Below, piece by piece: positions 36,401-50,678 of a DNA stretch of 64,000 nt (position 1 is its first letter; each line of letters begins with the position of its first letter). The position numbers and the translations under genes are program-made. The stretch is from Viscum album (Eukaryota; Streptophyta; Magnoliopsida; Santalales; Viscaceae): assembly GCA_963277665.1 (NCBI GenBank), contig OY728142.1, positions 8,570,001-8,634,000 of the forward strand, given 5' to 3'. Under the pieces are notes generated by a model. The model saw only the letters and a program-made list of their open reading frames with translations, ran no database searches and was not told the origin of the DNA.

Positions 36401-38677
36401 TGGAGTGTGTTTATAACCACTATAATGATCAAGAAATTTATAAATGAAATTTCTTTTTTTGTTTATATTATTATCTTATTTAGTAATTTTTTTATTGAAA
36501 ACACATTCACTACTTTGGTTATTTCGGAACATTTTTATACTCTATCAGATTTAAATTTCTGTCACGAATCTATAACCATTGGTAATATAGACATTTAAAA
36601 TAAATCATATGATTAATATAAATATAGTGCTTTAACAAATCCAATTGAAATAGAAAAATGAAGTGACGACCAAAACCTAGAGTATCTTACCCTATAAAGA
36701 CCATTTATCTGAGCTTTCGTGGGAGATAGAATATCTTGGATTTTACATTTACTAATACCTAGTGATGATTCAACAAATTAATCATGAGTGAATCCATTTA
36801 TGAAATAAATTCAAGCCCATTATGATCACATCCCAAACTATGTTTGCCGAACCACCCCATGAAAGTCTCATAATCGCACACCTTACCACAACAGAATTAT
36901 TAGGTGTATAAAAATAATATGTATCAACAAAATAATTATAATAATATGTATATTATACCTTTTAGTAAAATTATGAATGTATTTTCTTCTTATCATTACA
37001 TTATAAATAATTTGTTTTTATTCAATGAAACACAAATTGTATTTTAATTAGTATTCCATTTTAATTAAGATGTTTATTTTGATGAATTAAATGATTTTTT
37101 AAAATAAATAATATTTTAATAATATTTTATTATTAAATATGTTCTGTTTAATATAAATGATCATATAATTTTTATGAAGTCATCTATTATTTTTATAAGG
37201 GTTAAAAAACTATTATTGTAAAATACCCATCATTTATCAATTAATTTAAATTATCATTTTAAAAGGGAAAATTTAAATATTTAGAAAATTATTTTGATAA
37301 AAAAAATTATTTTTTAAATAATATTTTTAAAATTATCCAATGTTCTTTTTTCCTTATTTTTAATAAGTCAATCATAATTTTGGGCAATAATTAAATACAG
37401 TAAAAATATACATAGTTTATTATTACATCATAATGACAGAAAAGTGATGTAAAAAATTTTATAAATAGTATAAACAGCCAAATATATATTTTTCTTTTTA
37501 AATATTTTTATTATATGTTTATTTAATTTATTTATTAAATCCATTATGAATCATCCAAAACCATTAATATATTATAAGGGTTTAAATCATTTAATTTTGA
37601 GTATAGATCACATCCACATCAACAATGGTATTATGTTATTAGTTTCAGACCATTTACTTATAAAATAATTAAAAACACTCTCATTTGAAAGAAACTATTG
37701 GAAAAACCATTATATGGTTTTTTGGTTTTGCTTATTTTATTATATAGAGTCAAAAACCAATGAATAAGAAATAATAAATAATTCCCCACTCATTTTCAAT
37801 ATTAACCCAACCAAGATCTGGTTTCCCTTTCCTAAAAATAATTTCAGAATGACCTTAATCAAACCTATATTCTCTAATGTCATACTAAGGTTCCCCAAAT
37901 ACTCAAGAATCTCTTAATAAACATTTAGTGTCACAAACTCAAGGTAAAGGATCCTCTGATTATTCTCTTCATGAAGGATTTCTTATTCTCCCTTTCCTTT
38001 TATTTCCAATTAAAAATGTTTGGATATATATTTCAATGCCCAATTACTTCCCATTTAATTTAAAACTAATGAGATACTACTTTTCCTCTCATCAACTGAT
38101 TTTATTAATTTTTATGTGATACTATTATACTACACAAATTTTACAGAGATTTTCCATGTAAACAAATTGGGTAGTAAATACTATTCATATTTATTATCAT
38201 GTTTTTTCGCCTTTATACATTTATAATTTTTGAATTGGGATATATGTGTATGTATTACACATTCATTAATCGTGGGATAAAATATTAATAAGAACGCATA
38301 CATGTTTTATGATTTATGTGGAACACTTAAGACTGAGAATGAAATGAATGTGATGGGTTTACACAGAATTGTAGAGCACTCCACTGAATTGGGTAATGTT
38401 TTGTCTCATGAGACATCATGTTGGGATAGTGACCGAATCAGATTCCTTTATGTTACTTTTTTCTATAATGATGTCTTGACAGTTTTCCATGGACTATTTT
38501 TATGATGTAATGTCTAATGTTGTTTCCACATTTCCCTTGACAGATTTATCATTATATTTTTATATAATGTATCATTATTCAGGTTTACAATTTCGAAAAT
38601 TATTATCCCCCATTAATATTCCTACTATATAACTAGTATTATTTTCTTCATGTGATTCCATGTTTCTTCTGTTACTT
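36401..38677 (+). repeat. TRG-3 5' LTR, part 1
   Basis: It aligns along its length with 61,277-63,520. Shared landmarks are the ATAACCATTG stretch near 36,570, CTATAAAGACCATTTAT near 36,700 (61,540 in the 3' LTR), and CATGAGACAT at 38,407. The AT-rich middle (36,900-37,600) has no genes. GTCTCATGAGAC at 38,403-38,414 is the palindrome also found in TRG-1 and TRG-2. Confidence 0.8.
38673..38677. repeat. Target-site duplication TACTT, left copy (Copia-1)
   Basis: TACTT precedes the Copia-1 5' LTR; TACTA follows its 3' LTR at 59,452-59,456. Both align with TATTA at the same place in the uninterrupted TRG-3 3' LTR (near 63,521), which confirms the duplication despite one mismatch. Confidence 0.85.
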
Positions 38678-40526
38678 TGTTGAAATTGGGAGCCCTAAAC
38701 CCAACTGGTGTTTAATTTTATTACCACTACATGTTTTTAGTTTGTTGTACATGTGTTTATCATTCCATAATATTATATATTCTAATGAATCTATTATATT
38801 TGTGGTAATCTCCATAGATTATGTGTCATATAAATGGGTTATAGTATGTCCTACGATATAATGAGATCCTATAGGTACTACGACAATAATCCTTATGTAA
38901 TGTCCTATAGCCCATTTACATCATTTTAATAGGACATAGATGATTTTTGACTATCAGGTGCTGGGGGCTCATAAGCATTGGGACTTATTCTCATGTTGTG
39001 TGCACATGGTGATTCCTAGTAGTGAAGATAATGAGGATAAATCCATTAGTAGAAATACCACATGTTTCAGGTATCATTGGTTGTTGTTATCTATATACAT
39101 ATGTAATGGTCCCCTTGATTGAGATCATTATCAATGCATGTTATTTTATTGCGTACTTTTATGCATGGTGAAAAACACGCCATTGAAGTCGTGCTATTGT
39201 AGTTTGTGTTGGGTACGAAAATTAGGTGACATTATATTTATTGAATGATCAAGATAATATTTTTCACTTCCGAGTTTATGAATAGATATCTCGGGCATAG
39301 TTGATTAGGATGGTAGTACCTTTATTAAATCCATGGACATGGTAGTTTAAGATAAATCTACCCAGATAAATCAAAACATAATTAAGCAAGTCAATGAATG
39401 GTGACACTACTGTGCATTTTGCTTTACTAAGATATCGATGATCGGTATATTACTTTACAAAGGCCATTTTTGTAGGAAGGTAGTCATTTCTTTGACGTTT
39501 TCATTATCTAATATGGGCCTCGATAGGTTTCTAGACAACACTCTTGGTCATTGAATTTTTAATCACTGTTATTGAGATAAGGGATCTAGAGGGTCACACA
39601 CAATAGCGCTTTGAGAATCTTACTTATTCTGTTGAATAGGATTATAGTTCTTGGTGGGCCTCACCATAGGTCTGACTATTATCCTTGTTATATAGATCAC
39701 CAAAGAGTGAATATATTAGTTAATTATTCTAGTATGGAATAATTTGTAGAATATATTTTCGACATGTATTTACAAATGATTATGTAAATACAAGGATACA
39801 ATATTATTCGAACAGATTTAAATATCCAAAGTTCATTTAATATTATTAGGAGGTGTGAGTCAAGTTAAAGACTCAATATTATCAGATAATATATATTCTA
39901 GTTTAGTTATTAATCATAAATATTTTTTGGGGAATAATTTATTTTTTCATAAATAATTATTTATAAAGATTCTATAGAGAACGTTTATTACATAGGGGGC
40001 TGAGAACGCAAAATGAGTTATATAGATACTCACTATAGGAGTTGAGGGAGGCTCTTATCCTAATGACTATTCATTTGTTGGAGTTGAGACCCTCTATCTA
40101 CTCCTGAATTATAGAGAGACATTCACTAAAGAAGGAAATATCATCAAGTTTTACCATCACATATCGAAGCTGGTTGCTTGTAGTGATTATCACTACATCA
40201 AAGTGATCGTCCAAGAACCACACTAGTAGCTGAATTCCATTGAAAGATGCATAATCAAATACAACAGGCATGTGTGGATGATATAGAGGGATTATAAATC
40301 AGATTATTCAAGTGATGGTCTCTGGCATCTTGCAATATTTGGGTACATGTCAGATTGGATTGAGGTACATTTTTGGTTAAATTTTTTACTCTATTTAAAC
40401 CATGCATGGTACTCAGACCATTATGGGAAAATATTACATGATTCGATGATGTTACGTCACTCTGTTGACATAAAAAATTTAATTTACTAGCCCATCGGCT
40501 TCCGCTACACTTCCCAATACCTGATA
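38678..40526 (+). repeat. Copia-1 5' LTR
   Basis: It begins TGTTGAAATTGGG and ends CTGATA (CTCACA in the 3' LTR, so the terminal CA has become TA). The two copies are collinear over their full length; examples are ACCCAACTGGTG near the start and GATGTTACGTCACTC near the end (40,446 and 59,377). Confidence 0.9.
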
Positions 40527-40527
40527 G

Positions 40528-40538
40528 TGGCATTAGAG
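40528..40538 (+). other. Primer-binding site of Copia-1
   Basis: TGGCATTAGAG, 1 bp after the LTR, differs at two bases (both C/T changes) from the iMet primer site TGGTATCAGAG. Confidence 0.8.
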
Positions 40539-42411
40539 GGAGGCATGGTTTCATAGAGTTAAAGAAAAAATAAATTTCATTAAATTTAAGTAAGGGGTGT
40601 TACAACAGTTCTAATGGATTCAAACATAGGTTGATCTGTGTCAGAATAGACAAGTAACTGCAATATGAAAATTTTAATTAGATCACCGATGTGTTGGACA
40701 GTTATGTTTTTTTGGTTTCTTGAATTTTATTTTTGTGGAATGTAGTTTTTTTCGTTCGTCAATTAACGAGAATCATGTCACTAGAGATTTTTCTATAGAG
40801 ATCTATTATTTTATGATATATAAAATATAATAAAATATTGGAATAATATTTTATTATTTTTATTATTCTCAAGAAAACAAATTTTGATGTTAATTATTGT
40901 TAAATTTTTCTAAAAACATTTGGAATTTTATTAAAGGATGCATTCAAAATTTTTTATTAACTTTTATAAATATTATGGGTAAATGTGGTTTTAAATATGT
41001 ATACTAATGAAGTCTGAAAAAGAAAATAAGGATCTCCCCCATGTGGAAAGACTGGACCTCCTCCCTCCGTTACTCTCTCTCTCTTGTGGCTGAACCATCC
41101 ATCACTACCTCCTCTCCTTGGCAAACCATTCCATGTTCATTAGTTTAATTTTTGATTAGAAAATTAAATTGAATTTTCAAACTGATAAATAAACTATTTT
41201 TATTTATTTAAATTAATTTAATTTATTAGAACACCCTCGTACTGATGAAATTAATTGCACATTATTTTTTTATTGCGCATTATTTCTATACTGACTAGGC
41301 TTGAGATAGTGACCAAATCATGCATGTCTAGATTTTATTATTTAGTTATTTATTTAATTCACGCAATGATTGGAATTATTTATTAGGTAAAAAAAGTTCT
41401 TTGAATCATCTTTTATTTCAAATATGTGTAATGTAATGTGCATCCAATGAACCTATTAAATATTGTACCCCAGACCCCTCTCCTGTGGATGAGTGTATTT
41501 GTAATTACATGGTGATGATATCAGGCGTAGACCCTGTCATGTCAATGTAGTAATCAAGAAGGAATCCAAGAAAACTTCACTAGGTAAAGACAGGTTTTGA
41601 CTTAGGTATGGAATCCCCTAGGTCAAGATTGATTCATTATGGATCTATCATAAAATAATTCTCAAGGACATTCAGATTGAATTATTTACCTTTATGCATT
41701 GTTTATTGTTTTATGAGAGTGCATTACAATTTCTTGATCACTTAGAATAGTAAAAAAGATAAAAAATTGCATAAATATGTGATGAATATATTTCTATTTC
41801 ATGTTCAATTGTGAGTGAAACAACCTAGTTTGAACAGATGAAATGGGAAATAATTATATTCTTCAACAAACATCAAAACCCATCAACAATATATTATGTC
41901 AAAATGCATTCCATTACTCACATTGGAACAAAACAGGGTGTTTGGGGTCTTCTTAAGCCATAGTTGAGAGTGCCTCTTACTACATGGGTTTTTTCATGAG
42001 AGAAATGGGTTGACATAACTAAAGTGAGTAGTCATGGATTATATATAGCTAACTAGATATCCCTTTTAGTGGAAAAGAGTTGATGGATTCATGTTATGAT
42101 TTGAATAAGCTGGGTCTTTACTCAACATAAAAAATAAACCTCTAGTTTATGCAGTTGGCCAGACTAGTTCCTACCAAAAAAATCTTCAAGACTTGGCATA
42201 TCCAAATATTGTATAGTATGAGGAGTAGTTTCAATGATGATTTCCACTAGAAAAATCAAGTGTCAAAGTATTCTAAAACTATTATTCAGGTCTATTGAGG
42301 TTTGATAAAATAGTGGGTGACATTAAATAATATAATAACAATTAATAAAATTTTAAAATGGTATTCATCATAATGTACTTATTACTAATGTTCATATAAG
42401 GAATATTTAAA
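40539..42411. other. Copia-1 untranslated leader
   Basis: A non-coding stretch of about 1.9 kb between primer site and gag. Long leaders are known in BARE-like elements. A GC-richer segment with a CT microsatellite lies at 41,030-41,150. No protein motif is visible, and open frames are short. Confidence 0.65.
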
Positions 42412-43240
42412 ATGGAAATCACCAACAACACTAGTAATTTATAACTATGATCAATTCTGGATAAAGAAAAAATATTGACCCTCAATGACTTCTAAGAGTG
42501 GTAAAGGAACTTGTGCATAGTATTACCCCATGAATGGATGTTATATGCACTAGAATCCTCAGTTTTGACTGATCCTCCCCAGAGAGAATGTAAGGAAGAA
42601 AAAGATAATTGGAAAATTTATATAGATGATGCACTTGATGTTCAATGCATCATGTTTTCATATATGTCCTTCCAATTTCCGAAAATTCATGAGGATAAGG
42701 ATTTCTCCAAATAAAAATTCAAACCTCCAATAATTATATCTGGGGATGGATAGGTATGAAAGGTATGAGATCTGAAGTTCCATATATTAGTGTAGGCTAT
42801 CAGAAGGGAACCATGTCGGTCCTCATGTACTCAAGAAGATTTGGTATATTGAGAGGCTAGAAGACGTTGGGTTCAAATTGAATCAACAAATTGAAATGGA
42901 TCTCAATCCTGGCTATTGAAAACCAATATTTTTTACTTTTATTTTCAATAATAAAATGAGTTATATTAAAATGTTACTCTTAGAACTATTGGTTTTATTT
43001 CTCCAAGATGATAAGTATATTAAAAAACCAATTCATATAAAATTATGGAGAAAAATATATAAGCACAACGAAATGGGGTCTAAGGCCAAGTCATGGCCGA
43101 AGACACTAATGCATCATCTTAAAAAGAGTCCAATGATTAAAAGGTAGAAAAATGAGAAGGAGGCTATCTACTTTGGATGTTTCAAGAATGGAAACTAGAA
43201 GAAAAATTGCATAGTTGAGAAGAAGAATAAAACAGATGTG
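42412..43240 (+). pseudogene. Copia-1 gag, decayed
   Basis: ATG at 42,412 begins a Copia-type gag (SILDKEKILTLNDF near the start, then YALESSVLTDPP, DDALDVQCIMFSYMS). An open part in the same frame runs 42,511-42,714. A decayed zinc knuckle YFGCFKNGN, stop, KKNC lies at about 43,168-43,212, for the family's CxxCGxxGHWKRNC. Stops and shifts separate the parts. Confidence 0.87.
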
Positions 43241-43650
43241 TCTACTTCAATTATTTTTTTATTGAATAAAATATATCTTTTTCTAAAAGATGGGTATTGG
43301 ATACAGCATGTGGCTCGCACATTTGAATTTACATATAAGACCCATGTAGTTTCAATATTTTTACAAAAGTTGATGTTGATATCCGAGCTGAAAATGGTGC
43401 ATGTTTGGAAACCTTTGCAATGGGAGAATATGGGTTAACTTTTCCAAGTGGTTTGGTTGATGTTTTAAATAATGGTTATTATATACCTTCTGTAACCAGG
43501 AACATAATGTTTGTGTTGATTTTAGAAACTATAGGATTTTATTTCATGTTTGGAAATAAAAGTTGTATATTTTATAGGGAACCGTCTATTATGTTATGGA
43601 ACATCTTAACAATAGTTTATATATGATTGAACTCGAGAACCCCATAATGG
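43241..43650 (+). pseudogene. Copia-1 protease, decayed
   Basis: WVLDTACGSHI at 43,291-43,323 matches the Copia protease active-site segment, where DTGxxxHI is usual; Gly is Ala here. It is followed by a stop. The downstream frames (43,405-43,626) give a weak match to the rest of the domain and the start of the pre-integrase segment. Confidence 0.85.
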
Positions 43651-44585
43651 AAATAATTGAAAAAACTATCCAGCATGTCTAATATATCACCCACCTATGG
43701 TACATTAGGATCTGTCATGTATATGAGAAGCGATTATAAATATTACATCAAGTATGGTATTTAGACTTAGTTCAATTGGAACCCTTCGATGTTTGTGAAT
43801 ATTGTTTTGAAGGCTAATTGTCCAACACAACTTTTTCAGGAAAGGGAGAAAGAGCCAATGAATTACTGGAATTAATACATATTGATGTATATTGTTCTTT
43901 TCTAGTAGAAGAAATAGGTGGTTTTTTGTAATTAATTACTATTAAAATTGACTATAGATGGTATGGTTATATCTACTTGATTATGTATAAGTCTGATTCC
44001 ATTTGGATATTTAAGGAATACCAAAATGAAGTAGAAAACCAGCTTAATAAAAAGATAAATTCAATCCACTCAGACCATAAAAAATAGTGTCATAAGAAAG
44101 ATTTCATTTCTCACATGAAGGAGTGTGGTATAATATCCCAGATAAATCCTCCTTATACACCCTAGTGGAATGATATTAGTGAAAGGAAGAATATGACTTT
44201 TCATGACATAGTTAGATCAATGATGAGTCAAAAAACTCTTCCATTATCCTTTTGGGGATACACCTTGTAGTTAATGAAATATACCCTTAACTAAGTACCA
44301 ACTGAAATTTAATATGGGATTCCATGTGAGTTATGGTGTGAGATGAAACCCTATCTACGACACATAAATGTTTGGGGATGTTAGGGATTTTTCAAGTCTT
44401 TACCATGTCAAAAATTAGCATCCAAAAGCATGAAGTACATTTTTATAGGTTATACTAAGGAAACCAGAGGATATTATATATACAATATTTTAGATATAAG
44501 AGTTATTTTGGAAAGGCATGCCATATTTTTAGAAATGGAATACATTTCTATTAGAAATTGTCAGAGAAAGATTGAATTCAATTAA
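43651..44585 (+). pseudogene. Copia-1 integrase, decayed
   Basis: It starts with the pre-integrase zinc-binding part (LWYIRICHVYEKR near 43,700; CEYC near 43,795), then the catalytic core: ERANELLELIHIDVY (first Asp near 43,884), IHSDHKK (second Asp near 44,078) and DISERKNMT (Glu near 44,185). This is the D,D,E arrangement that joins element DNA to the chromosome. The C-terminal half follows with SMMSQKTLPLSFWGY, ELWCEMKP, FIGYTKETRGYY (to about 44,475) and FLEMEYIS. Single stops interrupt it. Confidence 0.92.
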
Positions 44586-44879
44586 GTTATTGCACAAGAT
44601 GAACAAAAGTTGGTACAGGAACAATCTCCAAAAGAGAAAGTGGAAGAATAAATTGTCCCCAAACACAAATATTGTGTAGGAATACTCAATAGGTTGGAGA
44701 ACCAGAATTGTGTTGTTTTCATATCACTGAGTTAGGTGACACATTACTTTGTGATGATGATAAACCTATAACCTAAAAGGAATCAGTATAAGGAAAGGAA
44801 GCTGGTAAATGGAATGTTTCCATGAATTATAAGATGGTTTCCATGTAGCAAAATATTTGATTTGGATTTTGGTAGACCC

Positions 44880-45780
44880 TCCAGCTGATGTAAATCCCAT
44901 TGGGTGAAAATGGGTATTCATGAAGAAGCTGGAAATGGATGGTAAGGTTATTACCTTTAATGAAATATCAATTTCAAAGGGTTTCTTGAAATTTCGTGGC
45001 ATTGACTGTGATGAATCCTTCTTTCTAGTAGAAATGATCAAATATATCATAATATTACTTATAATAGTATCCTTTCATGATTATGAAATTTGGAATGAGG
45101 ATTCCAAGACTGATTCTCTAAATGGGATTTTGGTTGAAGTTGTCTATATGAATCAACCCAAAGGGTTTTTCAAGACAAATAACACCAACAAAATATGAAA
45201 ACTATATAGATCCATTTACAGGCTGAAGAAGGCGTCATAGTCAAGGAATGTTCATTTTGAGGATTCCATAAGAAAATTTGGTTTTTCCCAAAATGAAAGT
45301 GAGCCCTGTGCCTATAATTTTTTTAACTGAATACCATTGTTTTCTAAGTGTAATATGTTCAAGACATATTAATTATGGGAAACAATGTGAAAGTATTAGA
45401 GTTAGGTAAGACTTGGTTTAATGAATTATTATTCATGGAAGATGTAGGTGATGTATCCTAAATTATAGGGATCAAGATCTATCGAGATATATCTCAAAGG
45501 ATTCTTGGCCTAAGTCAAAGTATATACATTGACAATGTACTCAAAAGGTACAGTATTGAAAAATCAAAGAGAGGGTTGTTTTCCATGTCACACAATATCA
45601 ATCTCCCAAATAAAATGTATCCACAAACACCAGAGGATATTGAACGAATGATTATAATCCATTATGAATCAATAGTGGGTTATATCATGTATTCCATGTT
45701 ATATACTTGGTTTTCTGTCCACTTTTCTTTAAGCATTGTTTGTAGATATCGATCCAGACCAGGATAGCTGCATTAGAGAG
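44880..45780 (+). pseudogene. Copia-1 reverse transcriptase, decayed
   Basis: The open part 44,920-45,198 contains MKKLEMDGKVITF, GIDCDESFF and VYMNQPKGFFK, the fingers and palm of a Copia RT. RSIYRLKKAS follows at about 45,208. The catalytic box near 45,355 reads YVQDILIMGN where YVDDILLIGN is usual, so one catalytic Asp is lost. The following part has ILGIKIYRD, LGLSQSIYIDNVLKRYS and SVGYIMYSMLYT-type text (45,576-45,767 open). Confidence 0.92.
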
Positions 45781-46256
45781 CTATTAAAACCATCATAAAT
45801 TACGTGAGGAATATAAAGGATATATTCCTAGTGAATGGAGGAGATGAAGAAATTATATTGAGAGGATATATTGAAGCTATTTTCCAGGAAGATCATGATG
45901 ATTTTAAATTGTTGTCAGGATAAATGTTTTTCTTGAATAGAGGTGCAGTAAGCTGGAGAAGCTCAAAGAAATTTATGGTTGTTGATTCTATATAAGAATT
46001 GGAATATATTACAGCTTTCAACGCAACAAATAGGGATGTATTGATATGAATGTTTATCTCAAAAATTGATGTTGTGCCCAGTAGTGCATGCCCTGTTCTG
46101 GTTTATTTCGATAAAATTTTTGTAGTGGTGCTTTCCATGGATCCCAGGTCTCACCAGATGACAATGAATATACTTAGGGTATTTCATATCTTGAGGGATT
46201 TTACCTAAAGAGGTAAAATTGCAGTTAGAAGATTATACATAGAGGAAAACATGGAA
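45781..46256 (+). pseudogene. Copia-1 RNase H, first part, cut by TRG-2
   Basis: It reads NRGAVSWRSSKKFMVVDS, ELEYITAF, SSACPVLVYFD, DPRSHQM and ILRDFT, the RNase H of the Copia polyprotein. The reading ends at RRLYIEENME where TRG-2 enters (46,257). After TRG-2 the same frame continues with EEPTTKSICQQNHDS (57,494 on), the counterpart of the family's NVADPLTKPLSQ end. Confidence 0.9.
46252..46256. repeat. Target-site duplication TGGAA, left copy (TRG-2)
   Basis: It precedes TGTAACACTCC of TRG-2 and is repeated exactly at 57,490-57,494 after the terminal CA. The Copia-1 RNase H reading continues across the joined site. Confidence 0.95.
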
Positions 46257-48328
46257 TGTAACACTCCAATATTTCATAGTACTTTATCTTTTCAAAATAA
46301 TTCAATAACATGCGCTACATGAAACACCGAGTTTGACTGCACCTCAACATACCAAACTAGCCGTTCAAAAAGTGGTTATGAATAGTATTAACTAAATTTT
46401 AAATTTTATATACTCGATATAATTTTAACATCCATATTATTTTATTATTAGACATAATATAAGAAAAAATTCAATTTTTCAGATAAAGGTAGTATTTTTC
46501 AGAAAATGTAATTTTACCTCATTTTAATGGAGAACCATTCTTAAATACAATATTTGGCACCTTTATATTTTCAATTTGACAAAAGAAACTTCTTATTTAT
46601 AATCGGTACACAGAAATTTAGTTTCAAATATTTTTGGTGTTTTTTTGATAACATTCATTTTTGTTGAATAGTGAAAAATACTAAAATTTTAATAGAAAAA
46701 AACATTTTTTTAAAAAATAATTTATAGTGCTAAACTATAAATTTGATTGATTTTGATGAATAATTGGATGATATTTTAATCATTTAATATAATTTAGGTT
46801 TTTAAAAGTAATTTTAAATTTAGATTGGACATAAACACATGTCAATCTTCTGATAGTGTTTACTTTTTAAAAACCCGTTTTTTGGTTTTGACTATGGGAA
46901 TTAATTTTAAATTAATTAATGAAAGTTATATGTTTTCAATTTAATAAAATATGATTTATTTTTCAATTCAGAATATAAAATTTCTCTTACGGTGAATTTT
47001 TGGTTTTTTCTGAAAACATTCCATTTTTGAAGAATAGTGACAAACACTTCATTATTATTTAAAAACAGCTTTTTATTTTAATAATTAGTTATTATATTTA
47101 AATTTAATTTACATCAAAATAGACACATAATAACTATTTATATTCAATATAAATAATTGGGGTAATTTAGTAATAATATTATATATATATAATTTTATTT
47201 TATTTTTTAATATCTTTTACCAACCTTCTAACACATTTGCAAATTTGTATAAAACACAATTTTACTGATCTGTGAATTGAATTTTTAAAATTTGAGATAC
47301 ACAGTTGATATCAGTATGTAAAATTTGGTTCAATAGGATGAAAATAATTTTTTGAATAGTGACGTTTGATTTTTATTTACCAAAGATAAAAATAAATAGG
47401 GCAATTAAAGGTAAAAATGATATTATAATTATCCTAACAAATGTAATAATTCTATTGGATAAGTATATTTCGACCAAAATAAACCTTAGGAATATAATAT
47501 GATCCTTTTAGTCCACTTGGATTAGATTAGAACATTTATTATTATTTTATTTAAAAAGGAGTTAAAAGTAATAAATTTAAATTTTAATAACTAAATCATT
47601 TTAATATAGGGTTATACATATGAAAAATTCAACTATAAATATTCATTAGAAAACTAAAAATATTTCCCACCTCATTTAATTATATTTATGATTTTTAGAC
47701 ATTAAATAAGTAAATTTAACTTTAACACAATGATGATGGAGTAATTACCTTATTATTGAAAGATTAAAATAATTGATATTATAAATATTAAAATAACTAA
47801 AAATTGAGACTTTTTATGTCTTCCAAGAATATAATAGGCTAATATGACTGGTTTGGGTTGATTATATAATTTGTTTTTGAAATGATAAAATTTTTATGAC
47901 ATTAACAAAAACAAAATACCAAATAGTGTCAAAATTCACATAAATGGGTTTTTAAAATAAATACTATCTTATTAATTGATATAATTTTTCTGAAAATATA
48001 AGGCTTGGACAAAGTACTTAGGTAAGGTTATATATATCAATAATGATCCACTTGGGGTTCTATTTTCTTTTTATAGTGAATTTATTAACCATTTATTATA
48101 ATAATACAAGAGGACATGGTAAAAGTTAAACTATTTAACTAAGAGATAAATCTAAAAGATAGGGTTTATATATTTACATAAACATGTCTAAAACCTATTG
48201 GATAAGAGTATTTCAAACCATACACACCTTATCTTAAAAATAAATCAACTTGGAGCCATTAAAAACTGAAAATGATATTATAATAAAATAATATTTCAAA
48301 CTTTTCCTAAAGTGACCCTCAACTCTCT

Positions 48329-48335
48329 TATAAAA
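48329..48335 (+). promoter_or_regulatory. TATA box of the TRG-2 5' LTR
   Basis: TATAAAA in the context ACTCTCT-TATAAAA-GGGTACTTCC, in line with 7,092 of TRG-1 and 55,130 of the TRG-2 3' LTR. Confidence 0.75.
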
Positions 48336-48681
48336 GGGTACTTCCCATTATCACAAAAGCCCACCTCCAAAGCCATTTGGATCAACAAAACCCTCCCCAA
48401 ATCTCCTCCCAACTTTCATAACATCAAACTAGATGATTTACCTAGATATTAAAGGTAGCCTAAGTAGCACTATTATTCAAATCAATAAGATTCACTGAAA
48501 AAAGATGTAATTATTTTATCACCTCTTTCAAAGTTCTTTTCTTCTTCCACTTTATATTTCCTTGTTATTTCCATACCAAAATAATAAAAATAGTACCTTT
48601 TACATATTTTGATGTTATTATAAATATATTACAACCATAATCATTATTCTATACATCCTATGAATTATAACATCACCATGT

Positions 48682-48710
48682 GTGCGTATGTATGGCTTAC
48701 AGTCTCCACG
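48682..48710 (+). repeat. 29-bp LTR motif, TRG-2 5' LTR copy 1
   Basis: It reads GTGCGTATGTATGG and then a tail ending AGTCTCCACG. It differs from TRG-1 mainly by C to T type changes. The second copy (48,871, GTATACATACG and TACCGTCTCCAC) starts 189 bp on; a third (49,084, TATGTACGACCTACCATCTC) is a weaker version. Confidence 0.85.
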
Positions 48711-50678
48711 CCGTGGTGTAATTTATTATTCAACACTATGTTTTTTGGACGAATATAATGATTATTAATATGTATATAAATAATTAAAATAATATTAAAA
48801 TATCTCTATAAACTAATATACCTTTTAATTTTACACTTTTAATCATTATGGAAATGATATCGTCGCTCATGTATACATACGACTTACCGTCTCCACAACG
48901 TGATTAAATTCATTTCAGGTTAAACATTAAAATATGATTATAAAAATATATATTTCAAATAAATGTTTAATATATGACATAATAAATCTACTGGATATAT
49001 ATATATATATGTATGTACTTGCATATATCTTATTCACTTACTTCTGTTCTATACGATATGAAAATAGAAACATCGTTTATTCCTATGTACGACCTACCAT
49101 CTCTATAAATAGTGTTTTTCATTTCATATATCTATCTATGATACATATTTATATTATAAATATATATAATATTTAAATCATTTCTTATATTCTGGAAGTG
49201 TTTAAATCAGGATCTAAACGATACAATCAAGAATAACAAGTTAAAACACGCACGATAAAGAAAACAATTATTACCCGAAATGTTAATTTAACATGGAAAA
49301 AATTATTAAATGGGTAGTATAATGTAATAAATGAGTCATGTATGATATAATAAATATTAATATGGTCTGGTTCAATTTAATAACATACTATGTTCATTTT
49401 ATAAGTGGTTAAACATACATTAATCCAATGTAATGTGCAATGTAAGGGTTCATTTCCCAATCTCATTATTATCCGAGATTGGTTATGTGTAAGTATTTTA
49501 TGGGAAGTATTTATTATCCATGTCCATGATTAAAAAAACACATTCCAAAATTATTATTTTAAGGAACTATTTAACTACAAATAATTTTAAATCTTGTAAA
49601 TATTTATTTTTTAATATATTTCTCATTAATGTCCTTGTTTTCAAAATGGTTTTGAGGATTTATTTATATGGACATGATTGTTTAGAAATGTTAATTCCTT
49701 TAAAATGGAATAATGTGGTATGGGACATATTTATTCAAAAATATATTTTAAATACCTTCCTTTATAAATTTTTTACTTTTAATTGATTTCACAAAATGGA
49801 TATTTCTCTCAAAAAATTTTACCGATCATTTTCAACTATGTCCAAATCCTTTGCTGGATATTATTGATTATTGAGGTTTATTTACTAGAATACAATATTA
49901 CATGTTGTATTGAATGTGTTATATTATGTTTGATAGTGGATTTTCTATTTTTATGCCATTCATGGTTTATGGTTTATATATTGACATTTTGTATGATAGT
50001 TTTACTATGAATGTTTATGTTATGTTTCAACATTCCCATATGAGGAATGTAGTGGACTTATTAACTAAGGGGTGAGCCCGCTATAGCTCCTTTTTGGATC
50101 GGTAGGTCTCATGAGACAAACTAGTGTCTTGGCAGAAATCCTTGGTAAAAATTTATTTTAAATCTTGGTATGAGGCCTTGACTGTGTGGTAATGATGTCC
50201 AACGTTTGGAATTCCTTAATTATGAAATTAATTATTACATGTGATTATTCGACTAGTAGAATATCCATGTGAATGTTTATATGGTAATATTTGATTTATT
50301 TTCTCCATTTCATGTTCATGTTTATGTTTAGAAGTCTTTTTTTATTAAACATCATTCCTTAAAAGTTTATGGCTTCCGCTAAATTATTTAACCTTACTGA
50401 GCATCTAATCTCACACCTTTCATATGTTTTGTTTTACCAGGATTTCAATAAGTGTATTATGTTTGATATGCATGGTTAAACTTGGGGAATAAGGGAGTTA
50501 TCAATGTATTATCTATGTTGTGTTTTTTGTTTGAATGAGTAATATAATTTTCATTTATGTAATATATTTTCTAAGACTACTAAACTGATCATTCCTTCAG
50601 GACATGATTCATTCTAATCATGAAAATGTATTAAAATAATGAACCTTCTTCGAGCTTCTGGGGTTGGGGAGATATAGT

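Larger units (their letters stand above)
46257..50676 (+). repeat. TRG-2 5' LTR
   Basis: It begins TGTAACACTCC and ends GATATA (GTTACA in TRG-1). It keeps the TATA box (48,329), the 29-bp motif in three decayed copies (48,682; 48,871; 49,084), and GTCTCATGAGAC (50,106-50,117). An AT run lies near 48,990-49,010. Confidence 0.93.

Noticed and set aside
40590..40615. GGGGTGTTACAACA near 40,603 as an LTR end
   Set aside because: It resembles the TRG end, but no primer site follows, and the Copia-1 LTR pair and primer site place the border at 40,526.
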